In this document: piece after piece, positions 35,424-43,811 of the stretch
Layout of the letters: every line of letters begins with the position of its first letter
Numbering within the stretch: the first letter of the stretch is position 1
NCBI GenBank assembly: GCA_030537135.1
Contig: JAUNOP010000004.1
Location: forward strand, 1-64,000
DNA: 64,000 nt
Reading direction: 5' to 3'
DNA from: Eubacteriales bacterium
GTDB taxonomy: Bacteria > Bacillota > Clostridia > Lachnospirales > Lachnospiraceae
Notes under the pieces: model-generated
Database searches by the model: none
The model's input: only the letters and a program-made list of their open reading frames with translations
Told to the model about the DNA's origin: nothing
Made by a program: the position numbers and the translations under genes

Positions 35424-35497
35424 GCGTAACTGCTCGCGGAATGTGGCAGAATGCGGCATTTCTGTGCATCGCGAAGCGTGTTGCTGTGAACAGTAAC
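35424..35497 (+). repeat. Repeat family B, short copy
   Basis: It opens GCGTAACTGCTCGCGGAATG and ends GCTGTGAACAGTAAC; the ends GTAACTG and CAGTAAC are near-complementary. It shares the core CATCGCGAAGCGTGTTGCTG with 25011-25164 but lacks the inner hairpin section of about 60 bases. Confidence 0.65.
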
Positions 35498-35543
35498 AAA
35501 AAGGGCGGCTGCCAGAAGAAATCTGATACAGAGGTAGATGAAA

Positions 35544-37349
35544 ATGAATGTATTGAATATAGAGCATGTGAGCAAGCTCTACGGCGACAAAAGGATTTTT
35601 GACGATGTGTCCTTTGGAATTCATGAGGGGGACAGGATTGGAATTGTGGGTATCAATGGAACTGGCAAGACTACGCTTCTTCGCATCCTTGCAGGGGATG
35701 AGGAGGCAGATGAGGGGCAGGTGGTACGCCAGAATAATCTGAAGATAGCGTGGCTTTCGCAGAACCCCGAGTTCCCGGCAGATGCCACTGTTTTATCCTA
35801 TGCAGCAGGGGGCGCTTTTGGCGAATGGGAGAGGGAGAGCGAGGCAAAGACCATATTGAATAAGCTCGGAATCACAGACTATGATGAGAAAATCTCCCAT
35901 CTTTCAGGAGGACAGAAAAAGAAGGTGGCCCTGGCAAGAACCTTGCTGATTCCCTCAGATGTGTTTCTTCTGGATGAGCCGACCAACCATCTGGACAATG
36001 AGATGCTTATGTGGCTGGAGGATTATCTCAACCGTTATAAGGGGATTGTCATTATGGTGACACATGACAGATATTTCCTTGACAAGGTTACAAATAAGAT
36101 TCTGGAAATCAGTCATGGAAAGCTCTACAGCTATGAAGCGAATTATTCGGGCTTTCTGGAGCTGAAGGCCCAGAGAGAGGAAATGGAGCTTGCTTCAGAG
36201 AGAAAGAGGCAGAGTGTTCTGCGCATGGAGCTGGAGTGGGCAAAGAGAGGCTGCAGGGCAAGAAGCACAAAGCAAAGAGCAAGATTGGAGCGCCTGGAGG
36301 CACTGAAAAACGGGACTGCTCCTGTAAGAGACCAGAATGTGGAGTTGGATTCCATAGAGACCCGTATGGGTAAGAAAACCCTGGAGCTGCATCATGTGAG
36401 CAAGTCTCTGGGAGGGCGAAAGCTCATTGATGATTTTACCTATATTGTACTCAAAAATCAGAGGCTCGGCATTATTGGACAAAACGGCTGCGGAAAATCA
36501 ACGCTTCTAAAGCTCATGGCAGGCCTGCTTCTGCCTGATGAGGGAAGAATAGAGGTGGGCGAGACCATAAAGATGGCTTATTTTGCCCAGGAGGTTCCCT
36601 TCATGAATCCGAACCAGAGGGTGATTGATTATGTAAAGGATATTGCAGAATATATTCCGACCAGGGAAGGAAGAATCAGCGCCTCGCAGATGCTGGAGCG
36701 CTTTCTCTTTACCCCGGATATGCAGTATGCGCCCATTGGAAAGCTTTCAGGAGGAGAGAAGAAGAGGCTGTATCTTTTGTCCGTTCTTCAGGAGGCTCCG
36801 AATCTTCTGATTCTTGACGAGTGCAGCAATGACCTGGATATTCCGACGTTGACTATTTTGGAGGACTATCTGAACTCCTTTTCAGGAATTATCATCATGG
36901 TTTCTCATGATAGATATTTTCTGGATAATGTGGCGGATCGGATTTTTGAATTTGGGGAGAACGGAAGGCTTGTGCAGTATGAGGGCGGTTATACAGACTA
37001 CCTGGAGGCAAAGAAAAGAAGGCAGAGCCAGGAAAGCACTTCTCCAAAGACAGGGGCAGAGAAAAAGGGTACCTCAGGAAAGAACTGGAAGAGCAATCGC
37101 CCGGTAAAGCTCAAATTTACGTTCAAGGAGCAGAAGGAATATGAGACGATCGACGACGAGATTGCTGCTCTTGAGGAAAAAATAGAAGACCTGGATGCCC
37201 AAATGTTGAAAAACGCCACAAATTCCGGAAAGCTCAATGAGCTGACTGCAAAAAAAGAAGAAGCAGAAAGAGAGCTAGAGGAAAAGATGGACAGGTGGGT
37301 GTATCTGAACGACCTGGCTGAGAGAATTGAGGCACAGGCAAAGGAGTAA
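35544..37349 (+). CDS. ABC-F ATPase, Uup-like
   Basis: This encodes 601 residues from ATG 35544 (GAGGT 8 bases before; the ATG at 35538 is too close). It has two ABC domains without membrane segments. Domain 1 has GINGTGKTT, LSGGQKKKVALARTL and VFLLDEPTNHLD. Domain 2 has GQNGCGKST, LSGGEKKRLYLL and LLILDECSNDLD. The linker ELEWAKRGCRARSTKQRARL resembles Uup, and a C-terminal coiled coil (EEKIEDLDAQMLKNATNSGK) agrees. Uup-type ABC-F proteins act on ribosomes or branched DNA; resistance activity cannot be inferred. It is convergent with another ABC-F gene. Confidence 0.9.
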   Translation: MNVLNIEHVSKLYGDKRIFDDVSFGIHEGDRIGIVGINGTGKTTLLRILAGDEEADEGQVVRQNNLKIAWLSQNPEFPADATVLSYAAGGAFGEWERESEAKTILNKLGITDYDEKISHLSGGQKKKVALARTLLIPSDVFLLDEPTNHLDNEMLMWLEDYLNRYKGIVIMVTHDRYFLDKVTNKILEISHGKLYSYEANYSGFLELKAQREEMELASERKRQSVLRMELEWAKRGCRARSTKQRARLERLEALKNGTAPVRDQNVELDSIETRMGKKTLELHHVSKSLGGRKLIDDFTYIVLKNQRLGIIGQNGCGKSTLLKLMAGLLLPDEGRIEVGETIKMAYFAQEVPFMNPNQRVIDYVKDIAEYIPTREGRISASQMLERFLFTPDMQYAPIGKLSGGEKKRLYLLSVLQEAPNLLILDECSNDLDIPTLTILEDYLNSFSGIIIMVSHDRYFLDNVADRIFEFGENGRLVQYEGGYTDYLEAKKRRQSQESTSPKTGAEKKGTSGKNWKSNRPVKLKFTFKEQKEYETIDDEIAALEEKIEDLDAQMLKNATNSGKLNELTAKKEEAERELEEKMDRWVYLNDLAERIEAQAKE

Positions 37350-37394
37350 GGGATTTGGTTCCAAGTACTGAAAAGGCCGTTTTTGCCGGTAACT

Positions 37395-37441
37395 AGGCAG
37401 CGCCAGCTTTCCCATTAGGGGAAGCTGGCGCTGCCTTTCTT
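37395..37441. terminator. Bidirectional terminator between two ABC-F genes
   Basis: AGGCAGCGCCAGCTT pairs perfectly with AAGCTGGCGCTGCCT around TCCCATTAGGGG. A T-rich tract (TTTCTTTC) follows on the plus strand. The two ABC-F genes end on either side. Confidence 0.92.
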
Positions 37442-37461
37442 TCAGAAGCAAATTTGTCTGC

Positions 37462-39102
37462 TTAGTTATCTTCCTGTTCAGACTCGGAGAGCTTATATAC
37501 GTGGCGCTTCTTAGCCATCTCATCGCTGGCAAGATACTCGTCATAGGTGGTAATCTTGTCTATGAGCTTACCTCCAGGCAGGATTTCCATGATGCGGTTA
37601 GCTGTGGTCTGCACAAACTGATGGTCATGGGAGGTGAAGAGAATTACGCCCGGAAACTTAATCAAGCCATTGTTCAGGGCTGTAATGGCTTCCATGTCCA
37701 GATGGTTGGTCGGCTCGTCCAGAAGCAGGATATTGGCTCCGGAAATCATCATTTTGGACAGAAGGCAGCGAACCTTCTCACCTCCTGAGAGTACGCGGAC
37801 ACGCTTTACGCCGTCCTCGCCTGCAAAGAGCATACGTCCCAGAAAGCCGCGCACATAGGTGGCGTCCTTAATCTCAGAATACTGGGTCAGCCAGTCGGCA
37901 ATAGTCAGGTCATTGTCAAACTCCCTTGCGCTGTCCTTTGGAAAATAGGAGCGGCTGGTGGTGACGCCCCATTTGTAGTTTCCCTCGTCAGGCTCCATCT
38001 CGCCCATAAGAATCTTGAAAAAGGTAGTAGTGGCCTGCTCGTTGGCTCCGACAAAGGCAACCTTGTCTTCTCTTCTCAGGGTAAAGGAAATATTGTCGAG
38101 AATCTTCTCGCCGTCAATGGTCTTGGAAAGGTTCTGAACCATGAGTACCTCGTTTCCGATTTCGCGGTTTGGACGGAAGTCAATGTAAGGATACTTTCGG
38201 CTGGATGGGCGCATCTCGTCAAGTTGGATTTTTTCCAGGGCTCTCTTACGGGAGGTAGCCTGTTTGGACTTGGAGGCATTGGCGCTGAACCGGGAGATAA
38301 ATTCCTGCAGTTCCTTGATTTTTTCTTCCTTTTTCTTATTGGCTTCTTTCATCTGCTTGATAAGAAGCTGGCTGGATTCAAACCAGAAATCATAGTTTCC
38401 GGCATAGAGCTGAATTTTTCCATAATCAATGTCAGCAGTGTGCGTACATACCTTATTAAGAAAGTAACGGTCGTGAGACACAACAATGACAGTGTTCGGG
38501 AAATTAATCAGGAATTCCTCCAGCCATTCAATAGCAGGCAGATCCAGGTGGTTGGTCGGCTCGTCCAGAAGCAGAATATCCGGGCTTCCAAAAAGCGCCT
38601 GTGCAAGAAGTACCTTCACCTTCTGGCTTCCTGTCAGGGTGGACATGAGCGCATAGTGCAGCTCCGTCTCAATGCCGAGTCCATTGAGAAGAGACGCGGC
38701 GTCAGACTCTGCCTCCCAGCCGTTCATCTCCGCGAATTCGCCTTCAAGCTCGCTGGCTCGGATTCCGTCCTCGTCTGTAAAATCCTCCTTGGCATAAATG
38801 GCGTCCTTTTCCTTCATAATCTCGTAGAGACGTGCATTTCCCATAATTACGGTGTCCAGCACAGGATAAGCGTCATATTTGAAATGGTCCTGCTGCAGGA
38901 AGGAAAGACGCTGTCCGGGAGTGATGCTGATATCGCCCTTGGTTGTGTCAAGCTGTCCGGAAAGGATTTTCAGAAAGGTGGATTTTCCGGCTCCATTGGC
39001 GCCAATCAGGCCATAGCAGTTGCCCTCGGTAAATTTGATATTTACATCTTCAAAAAGTGCTTTTTTTCCAATACGTAAAGTGACATTGTTAGCAGAAATC
39101 AT
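37462..39102 (-). CDS. ABC-F ATPase, YkpA/YbiT-like
   Basis: This encodes 546 residues on the minus strand. Domain 1 has a normal Walker A (GANGAGKST) and Walker B (DILLLDEPTNHLD), but its signature reads LTGSQKVKVLLAQAL instead of LSGGQ. Domain 2 has a normal signature (LSGGEKVRCLL) and Walker B, but its Walker A is GANEQATTT, without the lysine. Similar departures are known to me in the YbiT/YkpA branch, so they may be lineage traits rather than damage. The linker (KQMKEANKKKEEKIKELQEF) is the P-site tRNA-interaction motif region. It likely acts on stalled ribosomes. Confidence 0.9.
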   Translation of the reverse strand: MISANNVTLRIGKKALFEDVNIKFTEGNCYGLIGANGAGKSTFLKILSGQLDTTKGDISITPGQRLSFLQQDHFKYDAYPVLDTVIMGNARLYEIMKEKDAIYAKEDFTDEDGIRASELEGEFAEMNGWEAESDAASLLNGLGIETELHYALMSTLTGSQKVKVLLAQALFGSPDILLLDEPTNHLDLPAIEWLEEFLINFPNTVIVVSHDRYFLNKVCTHTADIDYGKIQLYAGNYDFWFESSQLLIKQMKEANKKKEEKIKELQEFISRFSANASKSKQATSRKRALEKIQLDEMRPSSRKYPYIDFRPNREIGNEVLMVQNLSKTIDGEKILDNISFTLRREDKVAFVGANEQATTTFFKILMGEMEPDEGNYKWGVTTSRSYFPKDSAREFDNDLTIADWLTQYSEIKDATYVRGFLGRMLFAGEDGVKRVRVLSGGEKVRCLLSKMMISGANILLLDEPTNHLDMEAITALNNGLIKFPGVILFTSHDHQFVQTTANRIMEILPGGKLIDKITTYDEYLASDEMAKKRHVYKLSESEQEDN

Positions 39103-39206
39103 TTTCGTACCTCATTTTCTTAGTATTCCTATTCAGGGTGTGTTTATCAAATGTGTGCAGTCGTAATTTATTGTACCTGAAATCCTGAATTTTGCAAGGG
39201 AAATTT
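39103..39206. other. Upstream region of the YkpA-like gene
   Basis: Bases between the divergent ABC-F and Rrf2 genes. I see no gene and no strong promoter match; TTTTGCAAGGGAAATTTTAAC leads into the family A repeat at 39207. The remaining part, 39253-39414, holds the Rrf2 leader with TTGACA at 39329-39334. Confidence 0.35.
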
Positions 39207-39252
39207 TAACGTATCCAGCAAGTAGCAAAGCGGATTGCGAAATTCCGCTTGA
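39207..39252 (+). repeat. Palindromic repeat, family A (short copy)
   Basis: TAACGTATCCAGCAAGTAGC then AAAGCGGATTGCGAAATTCC and GCTTGA. It lacks the 18-nt centre of the long form. AAGCGGA pairs nearly perfectly with TTCCGCTT. A partial echo, TGTATCAAGCAAGT, follows at 39255. Confidence 0.65.
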
Positions 39253-39414
39253 TTGTATCAAGCAAGTCTCCTGCTGCAATTTCGCAGAGAAATAAGCGGT
39301 GAGTGGAGTAAGAATTTTTTAACCAAAAACTTGACAGAAAAGCCGAAAAAATTTATACTCAAAAGAGACATATGTCTGAAAATTCAAGGTGAAGAAGTCA
39401 GAAAGGCGGGAAAC

Positions 39415-39816
39415 ATGCTTATAACCAGAGAATGTGATTATGCAGTCCGGGTTATCCGCGCCCTGAATCAGGAGAACCGGCTCAGTGTGGGAGAAATCTG
39501 CGAAAAAGAGAATATTACCGCTCCGTTTGCCTATAAGATTCTAAAAAAACTTCAGAAGGCTAAAATTGTACGCGGATTCCGGGGCGTACACGGAGGCTAT
39601 ACGCTTAGAATCCCTGTGTCTGAACTGAATCTTCTGATCGTTTATCAGGCGATTGACCCGGATGTTTTTATTATTGACTGTATGGCTCCTGAATATCGCT
39701 GCACCAGGAATGAGGGGAACGAGATCTGCAAAGTACATGCAGAGCTTGAGAGAATCCAGAAATCTCTGATTCAGGGCCTGACCGAAAAATCTCTGAAACA
39801 GGTTTTTGAGCAGTAG
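39415..39816 (+). CDS. Rrf2 family transcriptional regulator
   Basis: This encodes 133 residues from ATG 39415 (AAAGGCGGGAAAC before it). The winged helix is recognisable: MLITRECDYAVRVIRALNQE, then LSVGEICEKENITAPFAYKI and the wing GFRGVHGGYTLRIP. Three cysteines follow in DCMAPEYRCTRNEGNEIC; Rrf2 proteins such as IscR bind iron-sulfur clusters through three similarly grouped cysteines, so redox or Fe-S sensing is plausible. The next gene, 197 bases on, is the Fe-S enzyme PFOR, a reasonable target. Confidence 0.9.
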   Translation: MLITRECDYAVRVIRALNQENRLSVGEICEKENITAPFAYKILKKLQKAKIVRGFRGVHGGYTLRIPVSELNLLIVYQAIDPDVFIIDCMAPEYRCTRNEGNEICKVHAELERIQKSLIQGLTEKSLKQVFEQ

Positions 39817-39906
39817 AAAATCCGGAGAGAATCAAGGGCTTTCAAACACCAGAGGACAGAAAGTCCTGCTTTGTGCTTAATTTTGTACAAAAAAACGTCA
39901 ATCTGG

Positions 39907-39936
39907 TTGGACATTTACATAAAATTATGCTATACT
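39907..39936 (+). promoter_or_regulatory. Promoter of the PFOR gene
   Basis: TTGGAC (39907-39912) and TATACT (39931-39936) are 18 bases apart, and TG precedes the -10 box (TGCTATACT), an extended -10 element. The start codon lies at 40013. Confidence 0.7.
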
Positions 39937-40012
39937 AGGTTATGGACTTTTAGGCACGAAAGTGTTCTGAAATAAAATCTTTTTTATGAGACCTTTAAGG
40001 AGGAAAAAAACT

Positions 40013-43000
40013 ATGGCAAGAAAGATGAAAACCATGGATGGTAATCATGCAGCCGCTCATGCTTCTTATGCATATTCCGACGTAGCTGCTATTTACCCCA
40101 TCACCCCTTCATCTGTTATGGCTGAGGCTACAGATGAGTGGGCTACCCAGGGAAGAAAGAACATCTTTGGACAGGAAGTTCAGGTAACTGAAATGCAGTC
40201 TGAAGCAGGTGCAGCAGGCGCTGTACACGGCTCTCTGGCAGCAGGTGCTCTGACCACAACCTACACTGCATCTCAGGGTCTGCTTCTGATGATTCCAAAT
40301 CTTTACAAAATCGCTGGTGAGCAGCTTCCGGGCGTAATCAATGTTTCCGCTCGTGCGCTGGCTTCCCATGCACTTTCCATTTTCGGTGACCACTCCGACG
40401 TTATGGCATGTCGTCAGACAGGCTGCGCAATGCTGTGCGAATCTTCTGTACAGGAGGTTATGGACCTGACTCCTGTTGCTCATCTGGCAGCTATCAAGGG
40501 CAAGGTTCCGTTCATCAATTTCTTTGATGGATTCCGTACTTCTCACGAAATCCAGAAAATCGAGACCTGGGATTATGAGGATCTGAAGGATATGGCTGAT
40601 ATGGACGCTATCGCAGAGTTCAGAAATCATGCTCTGAATCCAAATCATCCATGCCAGAGAGGTTCTGCTCAGAACCCGGATATCTTCTTCCAGGCAAGAG
40701 AAGCATGTAATCCATATTACGATGCTCTTCCGGCAATCGTACAGGAATACATGGACAAGGTAAATGCAAAAATCGGTACAGATTACAAGCTCTTTAACTA
40801 TTACGGCGCGGCAGATGCAGACCATGTAATCGTTGCTATGGGTTCTGTGAACGATACCATTGAAGAGACCATCGACTATCTGACAGCAGCAGGCAAGAAG
40901 GTCGGCGTTGTAAAGGTTCGTCTGTACAGACCATTCTCAGCAGAAGCTCTGCTTTCTGTAATTCCTGAGACTGTAACCCAGATTACTGTTATGGACAGAA
41001 CCAAGGAGCCGGGCGCACTTGGCGAGCCTCTGTATCTGGATGTTGTTGCAGCCCTGAAGGGAAGCAAATTCAATAATGTTAAGGTATTCTCCGGACGCTA
41101 CGGCTTAGGCTCAAAGGATACCACACCTGCACAGATCGTTGCAGTATATGAGAACACAACAAAAGAGAAATTCACCATCGGTATTGTTGATGATGTTACC
41201 AATCTGTCTCTGGAGACAGGCGCTCCTCTGGTAACAACTCCAGAAGGAACCACAAACTGCAAGTTCTGGGGTCTGGGAGCTGACGGTACGGTAGGCGCTA
41301 ATAAGAACTCCATCAAGATTATCGGCGACAACACGGACATGTATGCTCAGGCTTACTTTGACTATGACTCCAAGAAGTCCGGCGGCGTTACCATGTCTCA
41401 CCTGCGCTTTGGTAAGAAGCCAATCAAATCTACATATCTGATCCATAAGGCTGACTTCGTAGCATGTCATAATCCATCCTACGTAAATAAGTACAACATG
41501 GTTCAGGAGCTGGTAGACGGCGGTACCTTCCTTCTGAACTGCGCATGGGATATGGAAGGCCTTGAAAAGCATCTGCCAGGACAGGTGAAGGCATTCATCG
41601 CCAACCACAACATCAAGTTCTACACCATTGACGGTGTGAAGATTGGTATTGAGACCGGCATGGGACCAACACGTATCAACACAATTCTGCAGTCCGCATT
41701 CTTCAAGCTGACAGGTATCATTCCTGAGGAGCAGGCTATTGAGCTTATGAAGGCTGCTGCAAAGGCTACCTACGGACGTAAGGGCGACGATGTTGTTCAG
41801 AAGAACTGGGCAGCTATCGACGCAGGCGCAAAGCAGGTTGTTGAGATTCAGGTTCCGGAGAGCTGGAAGGACGCCGAGGATGAGGGTCTGTTCATGGCTC
41901 ACGCTGAGAGCGGAAGAGCGGATGTTGTTGACTTTGTAAACAATATTCAGTCCAAGGTAAATGCTCAGGAAGGAAACAGCCTGCCAGTATCTGCATTCAA
42001 GGACTATGTAGACGGTACCACACCATCTGGTGCAGCAGCTTATGAGAAGCGCGGTATCGCAGTAAATGTTCCTGTATGGGATCCTGCAAATTGTATTCAG
42101 TGTAACCGCTGTGCATTTGTATGCCCGCATGCAGTTATTCGTCCTGTAGCTCTCTCTGAGGCAGAGGCAGCAGCAGCTCCGGAAGGAATCCAGACTCTGC
42201 CAATGACCGGTATGAAAGAGTACAAGTTTACTATGACCGTATCTGTTCTTGACTGTACAGGATGCGGCTCCTGTGCAAACGTATGCCCAGGCAAGAAGAC
42301 TGGAAAAGCCCTTGTTATGAAGAGTCTTGATCAGAACCTGGATGCACAGAAGTATTTTGATTATGGCGTAACTCTGCCGGAGAAGACAGATGTTGTTGCT
42401 AAGTTTAAGGAAGCTACTGTTAAGGGAAGCCAGTTCAAGCAGCCTCTGCTTGAGTTCTCCGGAGCCTGCGCAGGATGCGGTGAAACTCCTTATGCTAAGC
42501 TGATCACACAGCTGTTCGGAGACAGAATGTACATTGCCAATGCAACAGGATGCTCCTCTATCTGGGGTAACTCCTCACCATCCACACCATACACAGTAAA
42601 TGCCAAGGGTCAGGGCCCTGCATGGGGCAACTCCCTGTTCGAGGATAACGCTGAGTTTGGTTATGGTATGCTTCTTGCTCAGAGAGCAATCCGCGATGGT
42701 CTGAAGGCAAAGGTTGAGGACGTTGTTGCAAACGGAACCAACGAGGATGTGAAGGCAGCAGGTCAGGAATGGCTGGATACGTTCTCTGTAGGCGCAACCA
42801 ACGGCGCAGCTACTGAGAAATTAGTGGCAGCTCTGGAAGCATGCGGATGCGACAAGGCAAAAGAGATTCTGGCTCAGAAGGACTTCCTTGCTAAGAAATC
42901 CCAGTGGATCTTCGGTGGTGACGGATGGGCTTATGATATCGGCTTTGGCGGCGTTGACCATGTACTGGCAAGCGGACGTGACATCAACGTTATGGTATTT

Positions 43001-43546
43001 GATACAGAGGTTTACTCTAATACAGGCGGACAGTCCTCCAAGTCCACTCCTACCGGTGCAATCGCTCAGTTCGCTGCAGGCGGTAAGGAAGTGAAGAAGA
43101 AAGATATGGCTTCCATCGCTATGTCCTATGGTTATGTATATGTAGCTCAGATTTCCATGGGCGCAGACTTTAACCAGACTGTTAAGGCTATTGCCGAGGC
43201 AGAGGCATATCCAGGACCATCTCTGATTATCGCTTATGCTCCATGTATCAACCATGGTATCAAGAAGGGCATGGCTAAGGCTCAGACAGAGGAAGAGCTG
43301 GCTGTTAAGGTTGGATACTGGCACAACTTCAGATACAATCCTGCTGCTGAGAACAAGTTCACTCTGGATTCCAAGGCACCGGATATGACTGATTATCAGG
43401 AGTTCCTGAACGGTGAAGTTCGTTACAACTCCCTGAAGCGTCAGAATCCTGAGAAGGCTGCAAGACTGTTCGCTAAGAACCAGGCTGAGGCTGCTGCAAG
43501 ATATGATTATCTGAAGAAGCTGATTGCTCTGCACAGCGCTGAATAA
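40013..43546 (+). CDS. nifJ: Pyruvate:ferredoxin (flavodoxin) oxidoreductase
   Basis: This encodes 1177 residues, the full length of the single-chain enzyme, which turns pyruvate and CoA into acetyl-CoA, CO2 and reduced ferredoxin. ATG 40013 follows TAAGGAGGAAAAAAACT. Domain order: pyruvate-binding N-terminal domain (YPITPSSVMAE), middle domains, two 4Fe-4S motifs (CIQCNRCAFVCPHA and CTGCGSCANVCPG), a further cluster site GACAGCGETPY, and the thiamine-diphosphate site GGDGWAYDIGFGG then SNTGGQSSKSTPTG. Codon use is strongly biased, as in highly expressed genes. A strong terminator follows. Confidence 0.98.
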   Translation: MARKMKTMDGNHAAAHASYAYSDVAAIYPITPSSVMAEATDEWATQGRKNIFGQEVQVTEMQSEAGAAGAVHGSLAAGALTTTYTASQGLLLMIPNLYKIAGEQLPGVINVSARALASHALSIFGDHSDVMACRQTGCAMLCESSVQEVMDLTPVAHLAAIKGKVPFINFFDGFRTSHEIQKIETWDYEDLKDMADMDAIAEFRNHALNPNHPCQRGSAQNPDIFFQAREACNPYYDALPAIVQEYMDKVNAKIGTDYKLFNYYGAADADHVIVAMGSVNDTIEETIDYLTAAGKKVGVVKVRLYRPFSAEALLSVIPETVTQITVMDRTKEPGALGEPLYLDVVAALKGSKFNNVKVFSGRYGLGSKDTTPAQIVAVYENTTKEKFTIGIVDDVTNLSLETGAPLVTTPEGTTNCKFWGLGADGTVGANKNSIKIIGDNTDMYAQAYFDYDSKKSGGVTMSHLRFGKKPIKSTYLIHKADFVACHNPSYVNKYNMVQELVDGGTFLLNCAWDMEGLEKHLPGQVKAFIANHNIKFYTIDGVKIGIETGMGPTRINTILQSAFFKLTGIIPEEQAIELMKAAAKATYGRKGDDVVQKNWAAIDAGAKQVVEIQVPESWKDAEDEGLFMAHAESGRADVVDFVNNIQSKVNAQEGNSLPVSAFKDYVDGTTPSGAAAYEKRGIAVNVPVWDPANCIQCNRCAFVCPHAVIRPVALSEAEAAAAPEGIQTLPMTGMKEYKFTMTVSVLDCTGCGSCANVCPGKKTGKALVMKSLDQNLDAQKYFDYGVTLPEKTDVVAKFKEATVKGSQFKQPLLEFSGACAGCGETPYAKLITQLFGDRMYIANATGCSSIWGNSSPSTPYTVNAKGQGPAWGNSLFEDNAEFGYGMLLAQRAIRDGLKAKVEDVVANGTNEDVKAAGQEWLDTFSVGATNGAATEKLVAALEACGCDKAKEILAQKDFLAKKSQWIFGGDGWAYDIGFGGVDHVLASGRDINVMVFDTEVYSNTGGQSSKSTPTGAIAQFAAGGKEVKKKDMASIAMSYGYVYVAQISMGADFNQTVKAIAEAEAYPGPSLIIAYAPCINHGIKKGMAKAQTEEELAVKVGYWHNFRYNPAAENKFTLDSKAPDMTDYQEFLNGEVRYNSLKRQNPEKAARLFAKNQAEAAARYDYLKKLIALHSAE

Positions 43547-43575
43547 TTCAGATGAAAGATAAATAATAAATAAGA

Positions 43576-43613
43576 GAAGGGGAAGACTGCATCTGGCAAT
43601 CTTCCCCTTTTTG
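43576..43613 (+). terminator. Intrinsic terminator after PFOR
   Basis: AAGGGGAAGA and TCTTCCCCTT pair around CTGCATCTGGCAA, followed by TTTT. A family C repeat begins at once. Confidence 0.92.
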
Positions 43614-43697
43614 GTGCGATAAGCCCGTCAAACGGCCGCCGTGCTTGCGACGCGAAGCTGGTCCTTTCGGGCGCGAGCGGACATTTGATGGGCAGCG
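43614..43697 (+). repeat. Post-terminator repeat, family C (longest copy)
   Basis: It starts GTGCGATAAGCCCGTCAAAC and ends TTTGATGGGCAGC. AGCCCGTCAAA and TTTGATGGGC are near-perfect inverted ends. The inner GAGCGGACATT resembles the family A centre. It directly follows the PFOR terminator. Confidence 0.55.
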
Positions 43698-43758
43698 TAC
43701 AGTTCGCAGCAGGAAGTTTTTTCAAAAGAAAAAGTCATACTGTCAAAAAAGCTGAAGT

Positions 43759-43787
43759 TTGACAAAGTCAGACAGAAGCTTTATAAT
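43759..43787 (+). promoter_or_regulatory. Consensus sigma-A promoter before the glycosyltransferase
   Basis: TTGACA (43759-43764), exactly 17 bases, TATAAT (43782-43787): a perfect consensus. Transcription should begin near 43794. This rules out the upstream in-frame TTG at 43791 as the start of the next gene. Confidence 0.85.
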
Positions 43788-43811
43788 GAGTTGTCAGATA
43801 GAATAGAAAGT

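Noticed and set aside
39253..39414. Start of the Rrf2 gene at 39253, adding 54 residues
   Set aside because: The extra sequence is not Rrf2-like, whereas MLITRECDYAVR at 39415 is the normal family N-terminus and has a ribosome-binding site.
43614..43790. Possible cobalamin riboswitch upstream of the cobalamin genes
   Set aside because: I looked for the B12-box pattern here and in the GtrB/GtrA gaps and did not find it; the sequence before the promoter is a family C repeat.
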